A stretch of DNA of 64,000 nucleotides from Jatrophihabitans sp. (GTDB lineage: Bacteria; Actinomycetota; Actinomycetes; Mycobacteriales; Jatrophihabitantaceae): assembly GCA_036389035.1 (NCBI GenBank), contig DASVQQ010000007.1:457226-521225 (forward strand). Reading direction: 5' to 3'. Positions within the stretch are counted from its first letter, which is position 1; every line of letters starts with the position of its first letter. The notes below the pieces were generated by a model. It was not told the DNA's origin, did not search any database, and was given only the letters and a program-made list of their open reading frames with translations. Both the position numbers and the translations under genes were made by a program. Positions 36,527 through 46,615 of this stretch are shown here, one piece after another.

Positions 36527-38146
36527 GTGGGCTATCTGGACGTGCAATCGATCCGCCATCAGCTTTCCGATGGCCGGATCCTGCTTTCTGATGTCAGCTT
36601 CCGGATCGGTGAGGGCGCCAAGGCTGCCCTGGTGGGGGCCAACGGAGCCGGCAAGACGACGCTGCTCCGGTTGATCGCCGGTGACCTGGCCCCGCAGAGC
36701 GGCGCGGTGGCACGCTCGGGCGGCATGGGAGTGATGCGGCAGTTCATCGGCTCGGTTCGCGACAGCACCACGGTGGAGGAGTTCCTGGTCGGCCTGGCCG
36801 CGCCGGCGGTCGGGCAGGCCTGGGCCGACCTCAACGCCGCGGAGCTGGCGATGATGACCGCCGACGACGAGAAGACCCAGCTGCGCTATGCCCATGCGCT
36901 GACCAACTGGGGCGACGCCGGCGGCTATGACGCGCAGGTGCTGTGGGACACCGTGACGGTGGCCGCGATCGGCATCCCGTTCGACAACTGCAAGTACCGC
37001 GAGATCTCCACCCTGTCCGGCGGCGAGCAGAAGCGGCTGGCGCTGGAGGCGCTGCTGCGCGGGCCGGCAGAGGTGCTGTTGCTCGACGAGCCGGACAACT
37101 ACCTCGACGTGCCCGGCAAGCAGTGGCTGGAGGAGCGCCTGAACTCGACGTCCAAGACCGTGCTGTTCGTCAGCCACGACCGGGAGTTGCTGGCCAACAC
37201 CGCCGACCGGGTGGTCACTATCGAAGGCGGCACCAGCTGGGTGCACGGCGGCGGCTGGGCGACCTACCACGAGGCGCGGCTGCATCGCCACGAGCGGATG
37301 GCCGAGCTTCGCCGGCGCTGGGAGGAGGAGCACGCGCGGCTCAAGGAGCTGGTGCGCACGCTGCAGCAGCAGGCCAAGTACTCCGAGGCGATGGCACAGA
37401 AGTACCGGGTGATGTGCGGGCGCCTGGAGCGCTTCGAAGCCGCCGGCCCACCCCCGGACAAGCCGGAGGAGCAGAACGTCACCATGCGGCTGCGGGGCGG
37501 CCGGACCGGCAAGCGCGCCGTGATCTGCGAGCAGCTGGAGCTGTCCGGGCTGATGAAGCCCTTCGACATCGAGGTCTTCTACGGCGAGCGGCTGGCGGTG
37601 CTGGGTTCCAACGGTGCCGGCAAGTCCCATTTCCTGCGGTTGCTCGGCGGCGAGCGGGTGCCGCATTCCGGTGACTGGCGACTCGGCGCGCGGGTCGCGC
37701 CGGGCCTGTTCGCCCAGACCCACACCCATCCCGAGTGGGCCGAGAGGACGCTGGTGGACCTGCTCTGGCACGGTGAGCCGGGCCGTCCCGGGGTGGACCG
37801 GGGCCGGGCGATGGCCGCGCTACGCCGTTACGAGCTCAACGGACAGGGCGATCAGACCTTCGGCACGCTCAGCGGCGGGCAGCAGGCCCGGTTCCAGATC
37901 CTGCTGCTGGAGCTGTCCGGCGCGACCCTGCTGCTGCTCGACGAGCCGACCGACAACCTTGACGTGCTCTCGGCCGAGGCTTTGGAGGACGCGTTGGAGA
38001 CCTTCGAGGGAACGGTGGTCGCGGTGACCCACGACCGGTGGTTCGCCCGCCGCTTCGACCGGTTCCTGATCTTCGGCGCGGACGGGGTGGTGGCCGAGTC
38101 CACCGAGCCGATCTTCGACGCCGGACGGGTGATCCGACCGCGCTGA
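36527..38146 (+). CDS. ABC-F family ATPase
   Basis: 539 residues from GTG 36527 ([13 protein letters not shown]); ATG 36512 is an alternative. Two soluble ABC domains and no TM segments: Walker [10 protein letters not shown] near residue 40 and GSNGAGKSH in the second, signatures LSGGEQKR and LSGGQQAR, Walker [10 protein letters not shown] and [10 protein letters not shown]. The linker between domains is charged and helical ([33 protein letters not shown]). ABC-F proteins act on the ribosome, in translation rescue or antibiotic protection; which one is not evident. It is divergent from the FAD oxidase gene. Confidence 0.92.
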   Translation: MGYLDVQSIRHQLSDGRILLSDVSFRIGEGAKAALVGANGAGKTTLLRLIAGDLAPQSGAVARSGGMGVMRQFIGSVRDSTTVEEFLVGLAAPAVGQAWADLNAAELAMMTADDEKTQLRYAHALTNWGDAGGYDAQVLWDTVTVAAIGIPFDNCKYREISTLSGGEQKRLALEALLRGPAEVLLLDEPDNYLDVPGKQWLEERLNSTSKTVLFVSHDRELLANTADRVVTIEGGTSWVHGGGWATYHEARLHRHERMAELRRRWEEEHARLKELVRTLQQQAKYSEAMAQKYRVMCGRLERFEAAGPPPDKPEEQNVTMRLRGGRTGKRAVICEQLELSGLMKPFDIEVFYGERLAVLGSNGAGKSHFLRLLGGERVPHSGDWRLGARVAPGLFAQTHTHPEWAERTLVDLLWHGEPGRPGVDRGRAMAALRRYELNGQGDQTFGTLSGGQQARFQILLLELSGATLLLLDEPTDNLDVLSAEALEDALETFEGTVVAVTHDRWFARRFDRFLIFGADGVVAESTEPIFDAGRVIRPR

Positions 38147-38196
38147 GGCACGACCGGACCGCCCGCCCTGCCTGGCCCGTGGGCGGTTGCCTCGAT

Positions 38197-38225
38197 TTGG
38201 AGGCGTACCCCGCGGGCGGTATCGT
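38197..38225 (+). promoter_or_regulatory. Predicted promoter of rplM-rpsI
   Basis: TTGGAG (38197-38202), 17 bp, TATCGT (38220-38225) is a fair housekeeping promoter. It leaves a leader of about 135 nt containing the hairpin CCGCCGAG-AATC-CTCGGCGG (38284-38303), which might serve in ribosomal-protein autoregulation, though no known leader motif is recognised. Confidence 0.5.
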
Positions 38226-38368
38226 GCTCCCTTGGCACGCGTTCGCCCTGCGGCGCGTGTGGACGGCCATGTTCCGGGGTCGGCCGCCGAGAATCCTCGG
38301 CGGGACCGCGGGAGCGACGCCCAGCCACTGGCTGAGAAGTCGTGAAGACCGACGAGAGAGAGTGCGCC

Positions 38369-38809
38369 TTGCCTACTTACACCCCCAAGCCCGGTGACGT
38401 GGTCCGGTCCTGGCACGTCATCGACGCCAGCGACATCGTCCTGGGCCGGCTGGCCAGTCAGACCGCCCGGCTGCTGCGTGGCAAGCACAAGCCGCAGTTC
38501 GCCCCCCACGTCGACACCGGTGACTTCGTCATCATCGTCAACGCCGAGAAGGTCGCGGTCGCGCCGCAGAAGCTCGGCGAGTTCCGCTACCGGCACTCGG
38601 GCTACCCGGGCGGGCTGTCCAAGCGGACCGTCGGCGAACTGCTCGAGACCAAGCCCGAGCGCCTGGTCGAACTCGCGGTCAAGGGCATGCTGCCCAAGAA
38701 CACCCTCGGGCGCGCGCAGCTGAAGAAGCTCAAGGTCTACAGCGGACCGAGCCACCCGCACGCCGCGCAGACGCCGAAGGAATTCACGATCACGCAGGTC
38801 GCGCAGTAG
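38369..38809 (+). CDS. rplM: 50S ribosomal protein L13
   Basis: 146 residues from TTG 38369 ([29 protein letters not shown]), which matches the family start; GTG 38342 in frame would add 9 residues. [13 protein letters not shown] and [29 protein letters not shown] are L13 motifs. It is followed by rpsI after 29 bp. Confidence 0.96.
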   Translation: MPTYTPKPGDVVRSWHVIDASDIVLGRLASQTARLLRGKHKPQFAPHVDTGDFVIIVNAEKVAVAPQKLGEFRYRHSGYPGGLSKRTVGELLETKPERLVELAVKGMLPKNTLGRAQLKKLKVYSGPSHPHAAQTPKEFTITQVAQ

Positions 38810-38838
38810 CGCGGATCAGGCAAATAGGAGAATTCGCG

Positions 38839-39228
38839 TTGACTACCCCAGTTCCCGTCGTAGGCCGTCGCAAAGAGGCCGTCGTCCGGGTCCGGCTCGT
38901 TCCGGGCACCGGCGTCTTCAAGCTCAACGGTCGCACTATGGACGACTACTTCCCCAACAAGGTGCACCAGCAGCTCATCCGTGAGCCCCTGGTGACCCTG
39001 GAGAAGGACGGCCAGTACGACATCACCGCCTCCCTGGTCGGCGGCGGCATCACCGGCCAGGCCGGCGCGCTGCGGCTGGCCATCTCGCGGGCCCTGATCG
39101 GGCTGGAGCCCGATGACCGTCCGGCCCTGAAGAAGGCTGGCTTCCTGACCCGGGACGCCCGGATCAAGGAGCGCAAGAAGTACGGCTTGAAGAAGGCCCG
39201 CAAGGCTCCCCAGTACTCCAAGCGTTAA
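38839..39228 (+). CDS. rpsI: 30S ribosomal protein S9
   Basis: 129 residues starting at TTG, with AGGAG 9 nt upstream. [24 protein letters not shown] and the C-terminal [25 protein letters not shown] are typical; the last Arg reaches the P-site tRNA. Confidence 0.97.
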   Translation: MTTPVPVVGRRKEAVVRVRLVPGTGVFKLNGRTMDDYFPNKVHQQLIREPLVTLEKDGQYDITASLVGGGITGQAGALRLAISRALIGLEPDDRPALKKAGFLTRDARIKERKKYGLKKARKAPQYSKR

Positions 39229-39241
39229 CCAGCCACCGTTC

Positions 39242-40579
39242 GTGGCCCGGTATTTCGGCACGGACGGGGTTCGCGGTCGCGCGAACGCCGACCTGACACC
39301 CGAGCTGGCGCTGGCCGTGGCCAGCGCCGCCGCTCGGGTGCTGGCCAACCATGACGGCTCGCACCGGCCGGTGGCCGTGGTCGGTCGCGACCCCCGCGTC
39401 TCCAGCGAGATGCTCGAAGCGGCGGTGGTCGCCGGCCTGACCTCGGCCGGCGCCGACGTGCGGCTGGCCGGGGTGCTGCCCACCCCCGCGGTGGCCTACC
39501 TGACCCAGCTGTATGCCGCTGACCTCGGCGTGGTGCTCTCAGCCAGCCACAACCCGATGCCCGACAACGGCATCAAGCTGTTCGCCCGGGGCGGGCAGAA
39601 GCTGCCCGACGACATCGAGGCCGAGATCGAGGCCGAGATCGAGGCCGGCTGGCGCAGGCCGCGACCCACCGGGGCGGCGATCGGCCGGGTCACGGCGTCC
39701 CAGCACGGGGCGGCCCAGTACGTGGCGCACCTGCTGGCCGCGGCGCCGACCTCGCTGGCCGGCCTCAAGGTGGTCGTGGACTGCGCCAACGGGGCGGCGT
39801 CCTCGGTGGCCGGCGAGCTGTTCCGCCGGGCCGGCGCCGAGGCGATCGTGGTGGCCGGCGAGCCCGACGGGGAGAACATCAACGACGGCGTCGGCTCCAC
39901 CCACATCGACTCGCTGTCAGAGATCGTGCTGCGGCACCAGGCCGACCTCGGCATCGCCCTCGACGGTGACGCAGACCGCTGCCTGGCTGTCGACGCTGCC
40001 GGCGCCGTGGTCGACGGCGATCAGATCCTGGCCATCTGCGCCCGCTCCTTGAAGGATCGATCGTTGCTGGCCCAGGACACCGTGGTGGCCACCGTGATGA
40101 GCAACCTCGGCTTCCACCACGCGATGCGCGAGGCCGGCATCAAGGTGCTGACCACCGCGGTGGGGGACCGCTACGTCCTGGAGAGCCTGCTCAGCAACGG
40201 CCTGAGCCTGGGCGGCGAGCAGTCCGGCCACGTGATCTTCACCGACGCCGCGACCACCGGTGACGGCCTGCTCACCGCGCTGCGGCTGATGTCGTGCATG
40301 GCATCAGCCGGTCAGCCGCTGGCCGAGCTGGCCGCGATCGTGCAGCGGCTGCCGCAGGTGATGATCAACGTCAAGGTCGCCGACCGCGAGACGGTCGCCG
40401 CCTCGCCCGACGTCCGGGCGGCGGTGACGGCGGCCGAGGCCGAACTCGGCGAGGCCGGCCGGATCCTGCTGCGGCCCTCGGGCACCGAGCAACTGGTCCG
40501 GGTGATGGTGGAGGCCGCCAGCCAGGAACGCGCCGAGCAGATCGCGCGCCGGGTGTCCGAGGTCGTCGGCGCCGTCTAG
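39242..40579 (+). CDS. glmM: Phosphoglucosamine mutase
   Basis: 445 residues, GTG start, 13 bp after rpsI. Converts glucosamine-6-phosphate to glucosamine-1-phosphate for peptidoglycan. The phosphoserine loop is [18 protein letters not shown] (residue about 101), the metal-binding loop [14 protein letters not shown], the sugar loop [11 protein letters not shown] and the phosphate loop [13 protein letters not shown] 12-bp repeat makes (EAEI)3 near residue 125. Confidence 0.96.
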   Translation: MARYFGTDGVRGRANADLTPELALAVASAAARVLANHDGSHRPVAVVGRDPRVSSEMLEAAVVAGLTSAGADVRLAGVLPTPAVAYLTQLYAADLGVVLSASHNPMPDNGIKLFARGGQKLPDDIEAEIEAEIEAGWRRPRPTGAAIGRVTASQHGAAQYVAHLLAAAPTSLAGLKVVVDCANGAASSVAGELFRRAGAEAIVVAGEPDGENINDGVGSTHIDSLSEIVLRHQADLGIALDGDADRCLAVDAAGAVVDGDQILAICARSLKDRSLLAQDTVVATVMSNLGFHHAMREAGIKVLTTAVGDRYVLESLLSNGLSLGGEQSGHVIFTDAATTGDGLLTALRLMSCMASAGQPLAELAAIVQRLPQVMINVKVADRETVAASPDVRAAVTAAEAELGEAGRILLRPSGTEQLVRVMVEAASQERAEQIARRVSEVVGAV

Positions 40580-40681
40580 CTGTCCGTCACGCCGTCCCCG
40601 GCTGGCAGCGTGGCCCCCGGCGCCGGGACACCTGGCGGCAGTTGACCCGTGCGGCTTCACAATTCCCGTACGCTCTAGCGC

Positions 40682-42556
40682 ATGTGCGGCATCGTTGGCT
40701 ACGTCGGTCCCAGGTCTGCCCTCGAGGTGGTGATGCAGGGTCTGCGCCGACTGGAATACCGCGGCTACGACTCCGCGGGCGTGGCGGTGATCAGCGAATC
40801 GGGGGAGCTGCGGACGGCCAAGAAGGCCGGCCGGATCGAGAACCTGGACGCCGAGCTGGCCTCGGAGGCCAGCCGGTCCGATGACCCGAACGGCGCGATG
40901 GCCGGGCACACCGGGGTGGGCCACACCCGCTGGGCCACCCACGGCGCGCCCAATGACCGCAACGCCCACCCGCACTCCGACACCGCCCACCGGATCGCGG
41001 TGGTGCACAACGGGATCATCGAGAACTTCAGCGAGCTGCGCTCCGGGCTCGAGGCCGCCGGGGTGGAGCTGACCTCCGAGACCGACTCCGAGACCGCGGC
41101 GCACCTGGTCGCCGCTGAGCTGGCCGACGGCGCGCCGGGGCTGGCCGAGGCCGTCCGGCGGGTCTGCTGCCGGCTGGAAGGCGCCTTCACCCTGGTGGTG
41201 CTGGACCGCGACCATCCCGAGACGGTGGTCGGCGCCCGGCGCAACTCACCCCTGGTGCTCGGCCTGGGCGAGGGCGAGAACTTTCTCGGCTCCGACGTGG
41301 CGGCCTTCATCAGCTACACCAAGGAAGCCGTCGAGCTGGGCCAGGACCAGCTGGTAGAGATCTCCCGCGAGGGTTACCGGATCATCGGCTTCGACGGCGC
41401 TCCCGTCCAGGGCAAGCCGTTCACCATCGACTGGGACCTCGCCGCCGCCGAGAAGGGCGGCTTCGACTACTTCATGCTCAAGGAGATCCAGGAGCAGCCG
41501 ACCGCCGTCGCCGACACCCTGCGCGCGCACTACCTGGACGGCCGGATCGCCCTGGACGAGCAGCGCCTGGACAGCTCGGTGCTGCGCGAGATCGACAAGG
41601 TCTTCGTTGTCGCCTGCGGCTCGGCCTACCACGCCGGCATGCTCGCCAAGCACGCCATCGAGCACTGGACCCGGATCCCGGTCGAGGTCGAGATGGCCTC
41701 GGAGTTCCGCTACCGGGACCCGGTGCTGGACCAGCAGACGCTGGTGGTGGCGATCAGCCAGTCCGGCGAGACCGCCGACACCCTGGAGGCGGTCCGGCAC
41801 GCCAAGGAGCAGCGGGCCACCGTGCTGGCCATCTGCAACACCAACGGCGCGCAGATCCCGCGGGAGGCCGACGCGGTGCTCTACACCCACGCCGGTCCCG
41901 AGATCGGGGTGGCGGCCACCAAGACCTTCAGCGCCCAGGTGGTCGCGGTGCTGATCCTGGGGCTGGCGCTGGCCGAGGCCCGCGGCACCAAGTACGGCGA
42001 CGAGATCGCGGCCGAGTACGAGTCCCTGCAGGCGATGCCGGCGCTGATCACCGAGACCCTGACGGTGATCGAACCGGTCCGGGTGCTGGCGCGCGAGATC
42101 GCCGACTCCAAGGCGGTGCTGTTCCTGGGCCGGCACGTCGGCTACCCGGTGGCCCTGGAAGGCGCGCTGAAGCTCAAGGAACTGGCCTACATGCACGCCG
42201 AGGGCTTTCCGGCCGGCGAGCTCAAGCACGGCCCGATCGCCCTGATCGAACCCGGCCTGCCGGTGGTGGTGGTGATGCCGTCCCCGGTCGGTCGGCCGCT
42301 GCTGCACCAGAAGATGCTGTCCAACATCGCCGAGATCTCCGCCCGCGGCGCCCGCACCATCGTGATCGCCGAACAGGGTGACCTGCTGGCCGCCAAGCAC
42401 GCCGCGCACCTGATCGAGCTGCCGGTCGCGCCGACCCTGCTGTCACCGTTGCTGACGACCATCCCGCTGCAGGCCCTTGCGGCTGAAATTGCCCAATGCC
42501 GCGGATTTGACGTCGACAAGCCTCGTAATCTCGCTAAGTCGGTCACCGTGGAATAG
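40682..42556 (+). CDS. glmS: Glutamine--fructose-6-phosphate aminotransferase
   Basis: 624 residues starting MCGIVGYVG, with Cys2 of the precursor as N-terminal nucleophile of the glutaminase domain. HTRWATHGAPNDRNAHPH follows. Two SIS domains bind the sugar (CGSAYHAGML, SQSGETADTLEA). The C terminus ends DKPRNLAKSVTVE, as in active GlmS. With glmM it supplies amino sugars for the cell wall. No glmS ribozyme is seen in the 102-bp gap upstream. Confidence 0.97.
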   Translation: MCGIVGYVGPRSALEVVMQGLRRLEYRGYDSAGVAVISESGELRTAKKAGRIENLDAELASEASRSDDPNGAMAGHTGVGHTRWATHGAPNDRNAHPHSDTAHRIAVVHNGIIENFSELRSGLEAAGVELTSETDSETAAHLVAAELADGAPGLAEAVRRVCCRLEGAFTLVVLDRDHPETVVGARRNSPLVLGLGEGENFLGSDVAAFISYTKEAVELGQDQLVEISREGYRIIGFDGAPVQGKPFTIDWDLAAAEKGGFDYFMLKEIQEQPTAVADTLRAHYLDGRIALDEQRLDSSVLREIDKVFVVACGSAYHAGMLAKHAIEHWTRIPVEVEMASEFRYRDPVLDQQTLVVAISQSGETADTLEAVRHAKEQRATVLAICNTNGAQIPREADAVLYTHAGPEIGVAATKTFSAQVVAVLILGLALAEARGTKYGDEIAAEYESLQAMPALITETLTVIEPVRVLAREIADSKAVLFLGRHVGYPVALEGALKLKELAYMHAEGFPAGELKHGPIALIEPGLPVVVVMPSPVGRPLLHQKMLSNIAEISARGARTIVIAEQGDLLAAKHAAHLIELPVAPTLLSPLLTTIPLQALAAEIAQCRGFDVDKPRNLAKSVTVE

Positions 42557-42567
42557 GTTCTGAACTC

Positions 42568-43623
42568 GTGAGCCCAGCTGAGCAGACCTCTGTCGACGTC
42601 CTCATCGTCGGAGCGGGCCCCGTCGGCCTGTTCGGCGCCTATTACGCCGGGGTTCGGGGGTTATCGACCGCGATCCTCGACTCGCTGCCCGAACCGGGTG
42701 GCCAGATCACCGCGATGTACCCGGAGAAGGCGATTTTCGACGTCGCCGGCTTCCCGGCCATCCGGGGCCGGGAGCTGGTGTCGAACCTGGTCGCCCAGGC
42801 CGCGCCGTTCAGCCCCGCGTACCTGCTCGGCGAGCAGGCCATCGGCCTGGAGCGCGGTGAGGACTTCGTCGTCACCACCTCCTCCGGCCGGCGGGTCCGC
42901 GCCCGCTCGATCATCATCACCGGCGGGATCGGCACCTTCACCCCGCGCCCGCTGCCCACCGGTGAGGACATGCTGGGCCGCGGGGTGGTGCACTTCGTGC
43001 CCGACCCCGACGAGTACCACGGCCTGGACGTGGTGATCGTCGGCGGCGGTGACTCGGCGGTGGACTGGGCGCTGTTGCTGGAGCCGATCGCCAAGTCGGT
43101 GGCCCTGGTGCACCGGCGGGCCGCCTTCCGGGCGCACCCGCACTCGGTGGAGGTCATGCAGACCACCTCCGTCCGGGTGATCACCGACGCCCAGGTCACG
43201 GCGGTGGTCGGTGACCCGGTCAGCGAGGTGCAGGTCAGCGTCGCCGACCAGCTCACCTCGCTGCCCTGTGACCGGCTGGTCGCCGCCCTCGGGTTCATCG
43301 CCAACCTGGGCCCGCTGCTGGAGTGGGGCCTGGAGATCCAGCAGAAGCGGCACATCGTGGTCGACACCACGATGGCGTCCTCGGTGCCGGGGGTGTACGC
43401 CTCCGGTGACATCTGCGAGTACCCGGGCAAGGTGCGCCTGATCGCGACCGGTTTCGGCGAAGTGGCCACCGCGGTCAACAACGCCGTGCGTTACATGGAC
43501 CCGAAGGCTTCGGTCTTTCCCGGCCACCTGTCCGACTACGCCCCGCCCGGCACGCTGGGATCGCCAGGCACCCCGACCACGGCCTCCGGCTCGCCGAGCG
43601 CCCCCACCACAGTGCCCGGGTGA
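42568..43623 (+). CDS. Ferredoxin--NADP reductase, TrxR-like type
   Basis: 351 residues, GTG start. FAD site [19 protein letters not shown] (residues 10-28), [27 protein letters not shown] site [15 protein letters not shown] and the second FAD motif [33 protein letters not shown]. No redox CxxC is present, which separates it from thioredoxin reductases and fits type-2 FNR. The last 30 residues are a Thr/Pro/Ser/Gly tail. The stop overlaps the acpS start (GTGA). Confidence 0.9.
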   Translation: MSPAEQTSVDVLIVGAGPVGLFGAYYAGVRGLSTAILDSLPEPGGQITAMYPEKAIFDVAGFPAIRGRELVSNLVAQAAPFSPAYLLGEQAIGLERGEDFVVTTSSGRRVRARSIIITGGIGTFTPRPLPTGEDMLGRGVVHFVPDPDEYHGLDVVIVGGGDSAVDWALLLEPIAKSVALVHRRAAFRAHPHSVEVMQTTSVRVITDAQVTAVVGDPVSEVQVSVADQLTSLPCDRLVAALGFIANLGPLLEWGLEIQQKRHIVVDTTMASSVPGVYASGDICEYPGKVRLIATGFGEVATAVNNAVRYMDPKASVFPGHLSDYAPPGTLGSPGTPTTASGSPSAPTTVPG

Positions 43624-43988
43624 TCATCGGGGTGGGCATCGACGTGGTGCCGGTCGCGCGGTTCGACTCGGCCAGCGTGCGCACCAAGCGGTTGATCGAG
43701 CGGCTGTTCACCCCTGCCGAGCGGTTCAACGCCCACGGCGTGGCCCGCACCGCGGAGTCGCTGGCTGCGCGGTTCGCGGCCAAGGAGGCGGTCGCCAAGG
43801 CGATGGGCTCGCCCGGCGGCATGTCCTGGCAGGACGCCGAGGTGGTGGTCGAGGACAACGGCCGGCCCCGCCTGATCATCGCGGGCACCGTCGCGCGCAA
43901 GGCCGAGGAGCTGGGGATCCACAGCTGGCACGTGTCGCTGTCCCACGATGGCGGGATCGCCTCGGCGGTCGTCATCGCGGAGGGCTGA
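43620..43988 (+). CDS. acpS: Holo-[acyl-carrier-protein] synthase
   Basis: 122 residues from GTG 43620. Transfers 4'-phosphopantetheine to carrier proteins. The magnesium-site motifs are [12 protein letters not shown] (Asp8) and [13 protein letters not shown] (Glu in FAAKEA). The C-terminal [17 protein letters not shown] is typical. It overlaps both neighbours by a few bases. Confidence 0.95.
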   Translation: MIIGVGIDVVPVARFDSASVRTKRLIERLFTPAERFNAHGVARTAESLAARFAAKEAVAKAMGSPGGMSWQDAEVVVEDNGRPRLIIAGTVARKAEELGIHSWHVSLSHDGGIASAVVIAEG

Positions 43989-45478
43989 TGCAGGGGGTCT
44001 GGCCGGTCTCGGAGATCCGGGCCGCCGAGCGGCGGGTGCTGGCCGGCCTGCCGGACGGGGCGCTGATGGCCCGGGCGGCCCGGGCGGTCACCGTCGAGGC
44101 GGTCGGAATGCTCGGCTTCAGCTACGGCGCCCGGGTGGTGCTGCTGGTCGGCCCCGGCGACAACGGCGGCGACGCGCTGTACGCGGGCGCGGAGCTGAGC
44201 CGGCGCGGGGTGGCGGTGCGGGCGGTGCTGGCCGACCCGGCCAAGGCGCACCCCGGTGGGCTGGCCGCCCTGCGGGCCGCCGGTGGCCGGCAGGTGACGC
44301 TGGCCGAGGCCGGTCCGCACGACCTGATCGTGGACGGACTGCTGGGCATCGGCGCCCGCGGCCCGGTGCGCGAGTCCTTCGTCCCGCTGGTGCGCTGGAG
44401 CCTGAACTCGGCCGCGCCGGTGCTCTCGGTCGACATCGCCTCCGGGGTGGACCCGGACACCGGCGCCGTCGCCGGGCCGGCGGTGCGGGCGGCGACCACC
44501 CTGTGCATGGGCGCGCTGAAGGCCGGCCTGCTGGTCGGCCAGGGCCGGGTGCACACCGGCCGGCTGCGGCTGATCGACCTGGGGCTGGCGCCCGAGCTGC
44601 CGGAGCCACGGCTGCACCGGCTCGAACGCGCTGATCTGGTGGGCGACCTGCGGCTGCCCGCCCCGGGCCCGCGCGATGACAAGTACACCCGCGGCGTCGT
44701 CGGGGTGGCGGCCGGCTCGCAGGCCTACCCCGGGGCGGCCCAGCTGTGCGTCGGGGCGGCCCGGCTCGGCGGCGTCGGGGCGGTGCGTTACGCCGGCCAC
44801 GCGGCGGCCGAGGTGGTCAGGCGCTGGCCCGAGGTGATCGTCTCCGACAGCGTCTACCGCGCCGGCCGGGTGCAGGCCTGGGTTCTCGGGCCGGGGCTGG
44901 GCGACACCGGCGAGGCCGTCGAGTCGCTGCGCCAGGTGCTGGCCAGCGAGGTCGCGGTGGTGATCGACGCCGACGGGCTGAACCTGCTGGTCGAGCGCCG
45001 GGAACTGCTGGCCGAACGCACGGAGGCCACCGTGCTGACCCCGCACGACCGCGAGTTCGAGCGGCTGTTCGGTGAGATCGGCGAGGACCGGATCAGCGCC
45101 GTCCGGCGGGCCGCCGCCGACACCGGGGCGACGGTGCTGCTCAAGGGCTTCGCCACGATCGTGGCCGAACCGTCCGGGCACTGCTATCTGAACCCGGTCG
45201 GGGCCGCGGCGCTGGCCACCGCCGGCAGCGGCGACGTGCTGGCCGGCCTGATCGGCTCGTTGCTGGCTGCCGGCCTGCGGCCCGGCCTGGCAGCGGCCAC
45301 CGGCGCCTACCTGCATGCGGCTGCCGGGGCGCGAGCCGCGGCGGCCGGCCCGGTGGTGGCCGGGGATCTGCTCGGCGCGCTGCGCGAGGAGATCGGCGCG
45401 CTGCGCGAGGAGATCGGCGCGCTGCGTGCAGGGACCGGCGAGCCGTGCGAAACGACCGGCCAGCCGCGCGGCGTTTGA
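43988..45478 (+). CDS. nnr: Bifunctional NAD(P)H-hydrate epimerase / dehydratase
   Basis: 496 residues. Repairs hydrated NAD(P)H. The N-terminal YjeF_N epimerase domain has VVLLVGPGDNGGDALYAGAEL (residues about 48-68) and the C-terminal carbohydrate-kinase-like dehydratase has YTRGVVGVAAGS, VIDADGLNLL, TVLTPHDREFERLF, VLLKGFATIVA and ATAGSGDVLAGLIGSLLA. Near the end a 21-bp repeat encodes GALREEI copies. ATG overlaps the acpS stop by 1 bp. Confidence 0.95.
   Translation: MQGVWPVSEIRAAERRVLAGLPDGALMARAARAVTVEAVGMLGFSYGARVVLLVGPGDNGGDALYAGAELSRRGVAVRAVLADPAKAHPGGLAALRAAGGRQVTLAEAGPHDLIVDGLLGIGARGPVRESFVPLVRWSLNSAAPVLSVDIASGVDPDTGAVAGPAVRAATTLCMGALKAGLLVGQGRVHTGRLRLIDLGLAPELPEPRLHRLERADLVGDLRLPAPGPRDDKYTRGVVGVAAGSQAYPGAAQLCVGAARLGGVGAVRYAGHAAAEVVRRWPEVIVSDSVYRAGRVQAWVLGPGLGDTGEAVESLRQVLASEVAVVIDADGLNLLVERRELLAERTEATVLTPHDREFERLFGEIGEDRISAVRRAAADTGATVLLKGFATIVAEPSGHCYLNPVGAAALATAGSGDVLAGLIGSLLAAGLRPGLAAATGAYLHAAAGARAAAAGPVVAGDLLGALREEIGALREEIGALRAGTGEPCETTGQPRGV
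45374..45427 (+). repeat. 21-bp tandem repeat in nnr
   Basis: Two exact 21-bp units (45374-45394, 45395-45415) plus 11 bases of a third, encoding GALREEI-GALREEI-GALR. It adds a short charged helix to the C terminus. Confidence 0.9.
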
Positions 45479-45490
45479 CAGACTGGAGCC

Positions 45491-46615
45491 ATGCTGCGCA
45501 CCGAGGCCGTCGTCGACCTGGCCGCCATCGCCGCCAACGTCGCCACCCTGAAGTCCAACACCGCCGCCGAGCTGATGGCGGTGGTCAAGGCCGACGGGTA
45601 CGGCCACGGAATGGTCGCCTCGGCGCGGGCCGCGCTGGTGGGCGGCGCCAGTTGGCTGGGAGTGGCGATGCTGGAGGAGGCGCTGGCGTTGCGCGCCGCC
45701 GGCATCACCGAGCCGGTGCTGGCCTGGCTGTGGACTCCCCGCGAGACCGAGGAGCTGCGGGCCGCGCTGGCGGCCGGAGTGGACATCTCGGTGTCCTCGC
45801 AGCAGGGTCTGGACCTGGTGGTGGCCACCGCCGCCGAGCTGGGCAGCCCCGCCCGGGTGCACCTCAAGATCGACACCGGCCTGTCCCGCAACGGCATCAC
45901 CGCCGAGGACTGGCCGCAGCTGCTGGACGCCACCGCCAAGGCCGCCGCCACCGGCGTGATCGAGACCACCGGCATCTGGAGCCACTTCGTCTACGCCGAC
46001 TCGCCGGGCCATCCCACCATCGCCCGCCAGATCGAGCGGTTCGGCGCCGCGCTGGACACCGCCCGCGGCTACGGGGTGGTGCCGCAGTTGCGCCACCTGG
46101 CCAACTCCGCCGGCACCGTGACGCTGCCGCAGTGCCACTTCGACCTGGTCCGGCCCGGGGTGGCGATCTACGGGCTGTCACCGGTTCCGGAGAAGGGCGA
46201 CTTCGGGTTGACGCCGGCGATGACGCTGCGCACCTCGATCGCCAACGTCAAGCGGGTCTCGGCCGGCGAGGGGGTCAGCTACGGCCACCAGTACGTCACC
46301 GACCGCGAGACCACGCTGGCGCTGATCCCGGTGGGCTACGCCGACGGCGTGCCGCGGGCGGCCACCAACGTCGGACCCGTGACGATCGGCGGCAACCGCT
46401 ACACCGTCAGCGGCCGGGTCTGCATGGACCAGTTCGTGGTCGACCTCGGTGGGGCCGAGGCCAGCGCCGGCGACGAGGTGGTGCTGTTCGGCCCCGGCAG
46501 CGCCGGCGAGCCGACCGCGCAGGACTGGGCCGACGTGCTGGACACCATCCACTACGAGATCGTCACCCGGATCGGGTCGCGGGTGCCGCGCAGCTACACC
46601 GGCGGGGCTGCCTGA
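45491..46615 (+). CDS. alr: Alanine racemase
   Basis: 374 residues. Interconverts L- and D-alanine for peptidoglycan. PLP lysine K33 is in AVVKADGYGHG; the IDTGLSRNGI barrel strand, the catalytic-Tyr region EGVSYGHQYVT and the C-terminal GRVCMDQFVVDLG are visible. Its stop overlaps the next gene's ATG. Confidence 0.96.
   Translation: MLRTEAVVDLAAIAANVATLKSNTAAELMAVVKADGYGHGMVASARAALVGGASWLGVAMLEEALALRAAGITEPVLAWLWTPRETEELRAALAAGVDISVSSQQGLDLVVATAAELGSPARVHLKIDTGLSRNGITAEDWPQLLDATAKAAATGVIETTGIWSHFVYADSPGHPTIARQIERFGAALDTARGYGVVPQLRHLANSAGTVTLPQCHFDLVRPGVAIYGLSPVPEKGDFGLTPAMTLRTSIANVKRVSAGEGVSYGHQYVTDRETTLALIPVGYADGVPRAATNVGPVTIGGNRYTVSGRVCMDQFVVDLGGAEASAGDEVVLFGPGSAGEPTAQDWADVLDTIHYEIVTRIGSRVPRSYTGGAA

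Noticed and set aside
36473..37771. 433-codon N-terminal extension of the FAD oxidase frame
   Set aside because: It lies antisense to the ABC-F gene and has no homology; the oxidase family start matches the ATG at 36470-36472.
40580..40681. glmS ribozyme or riboswitch before glmS
   Set aside because: The 102-bp gap lacks the glmS ribozyme core; that element is known mainly from Firmicutes.
43475..46138. Minus-strand open frame of about 887 codons across FNR, acpS, nnr and alr
   Set aside because: Antisense to four conserved, overlapping genes; composition (Gly, Gln, His, Arg) is that of a shadow frame.
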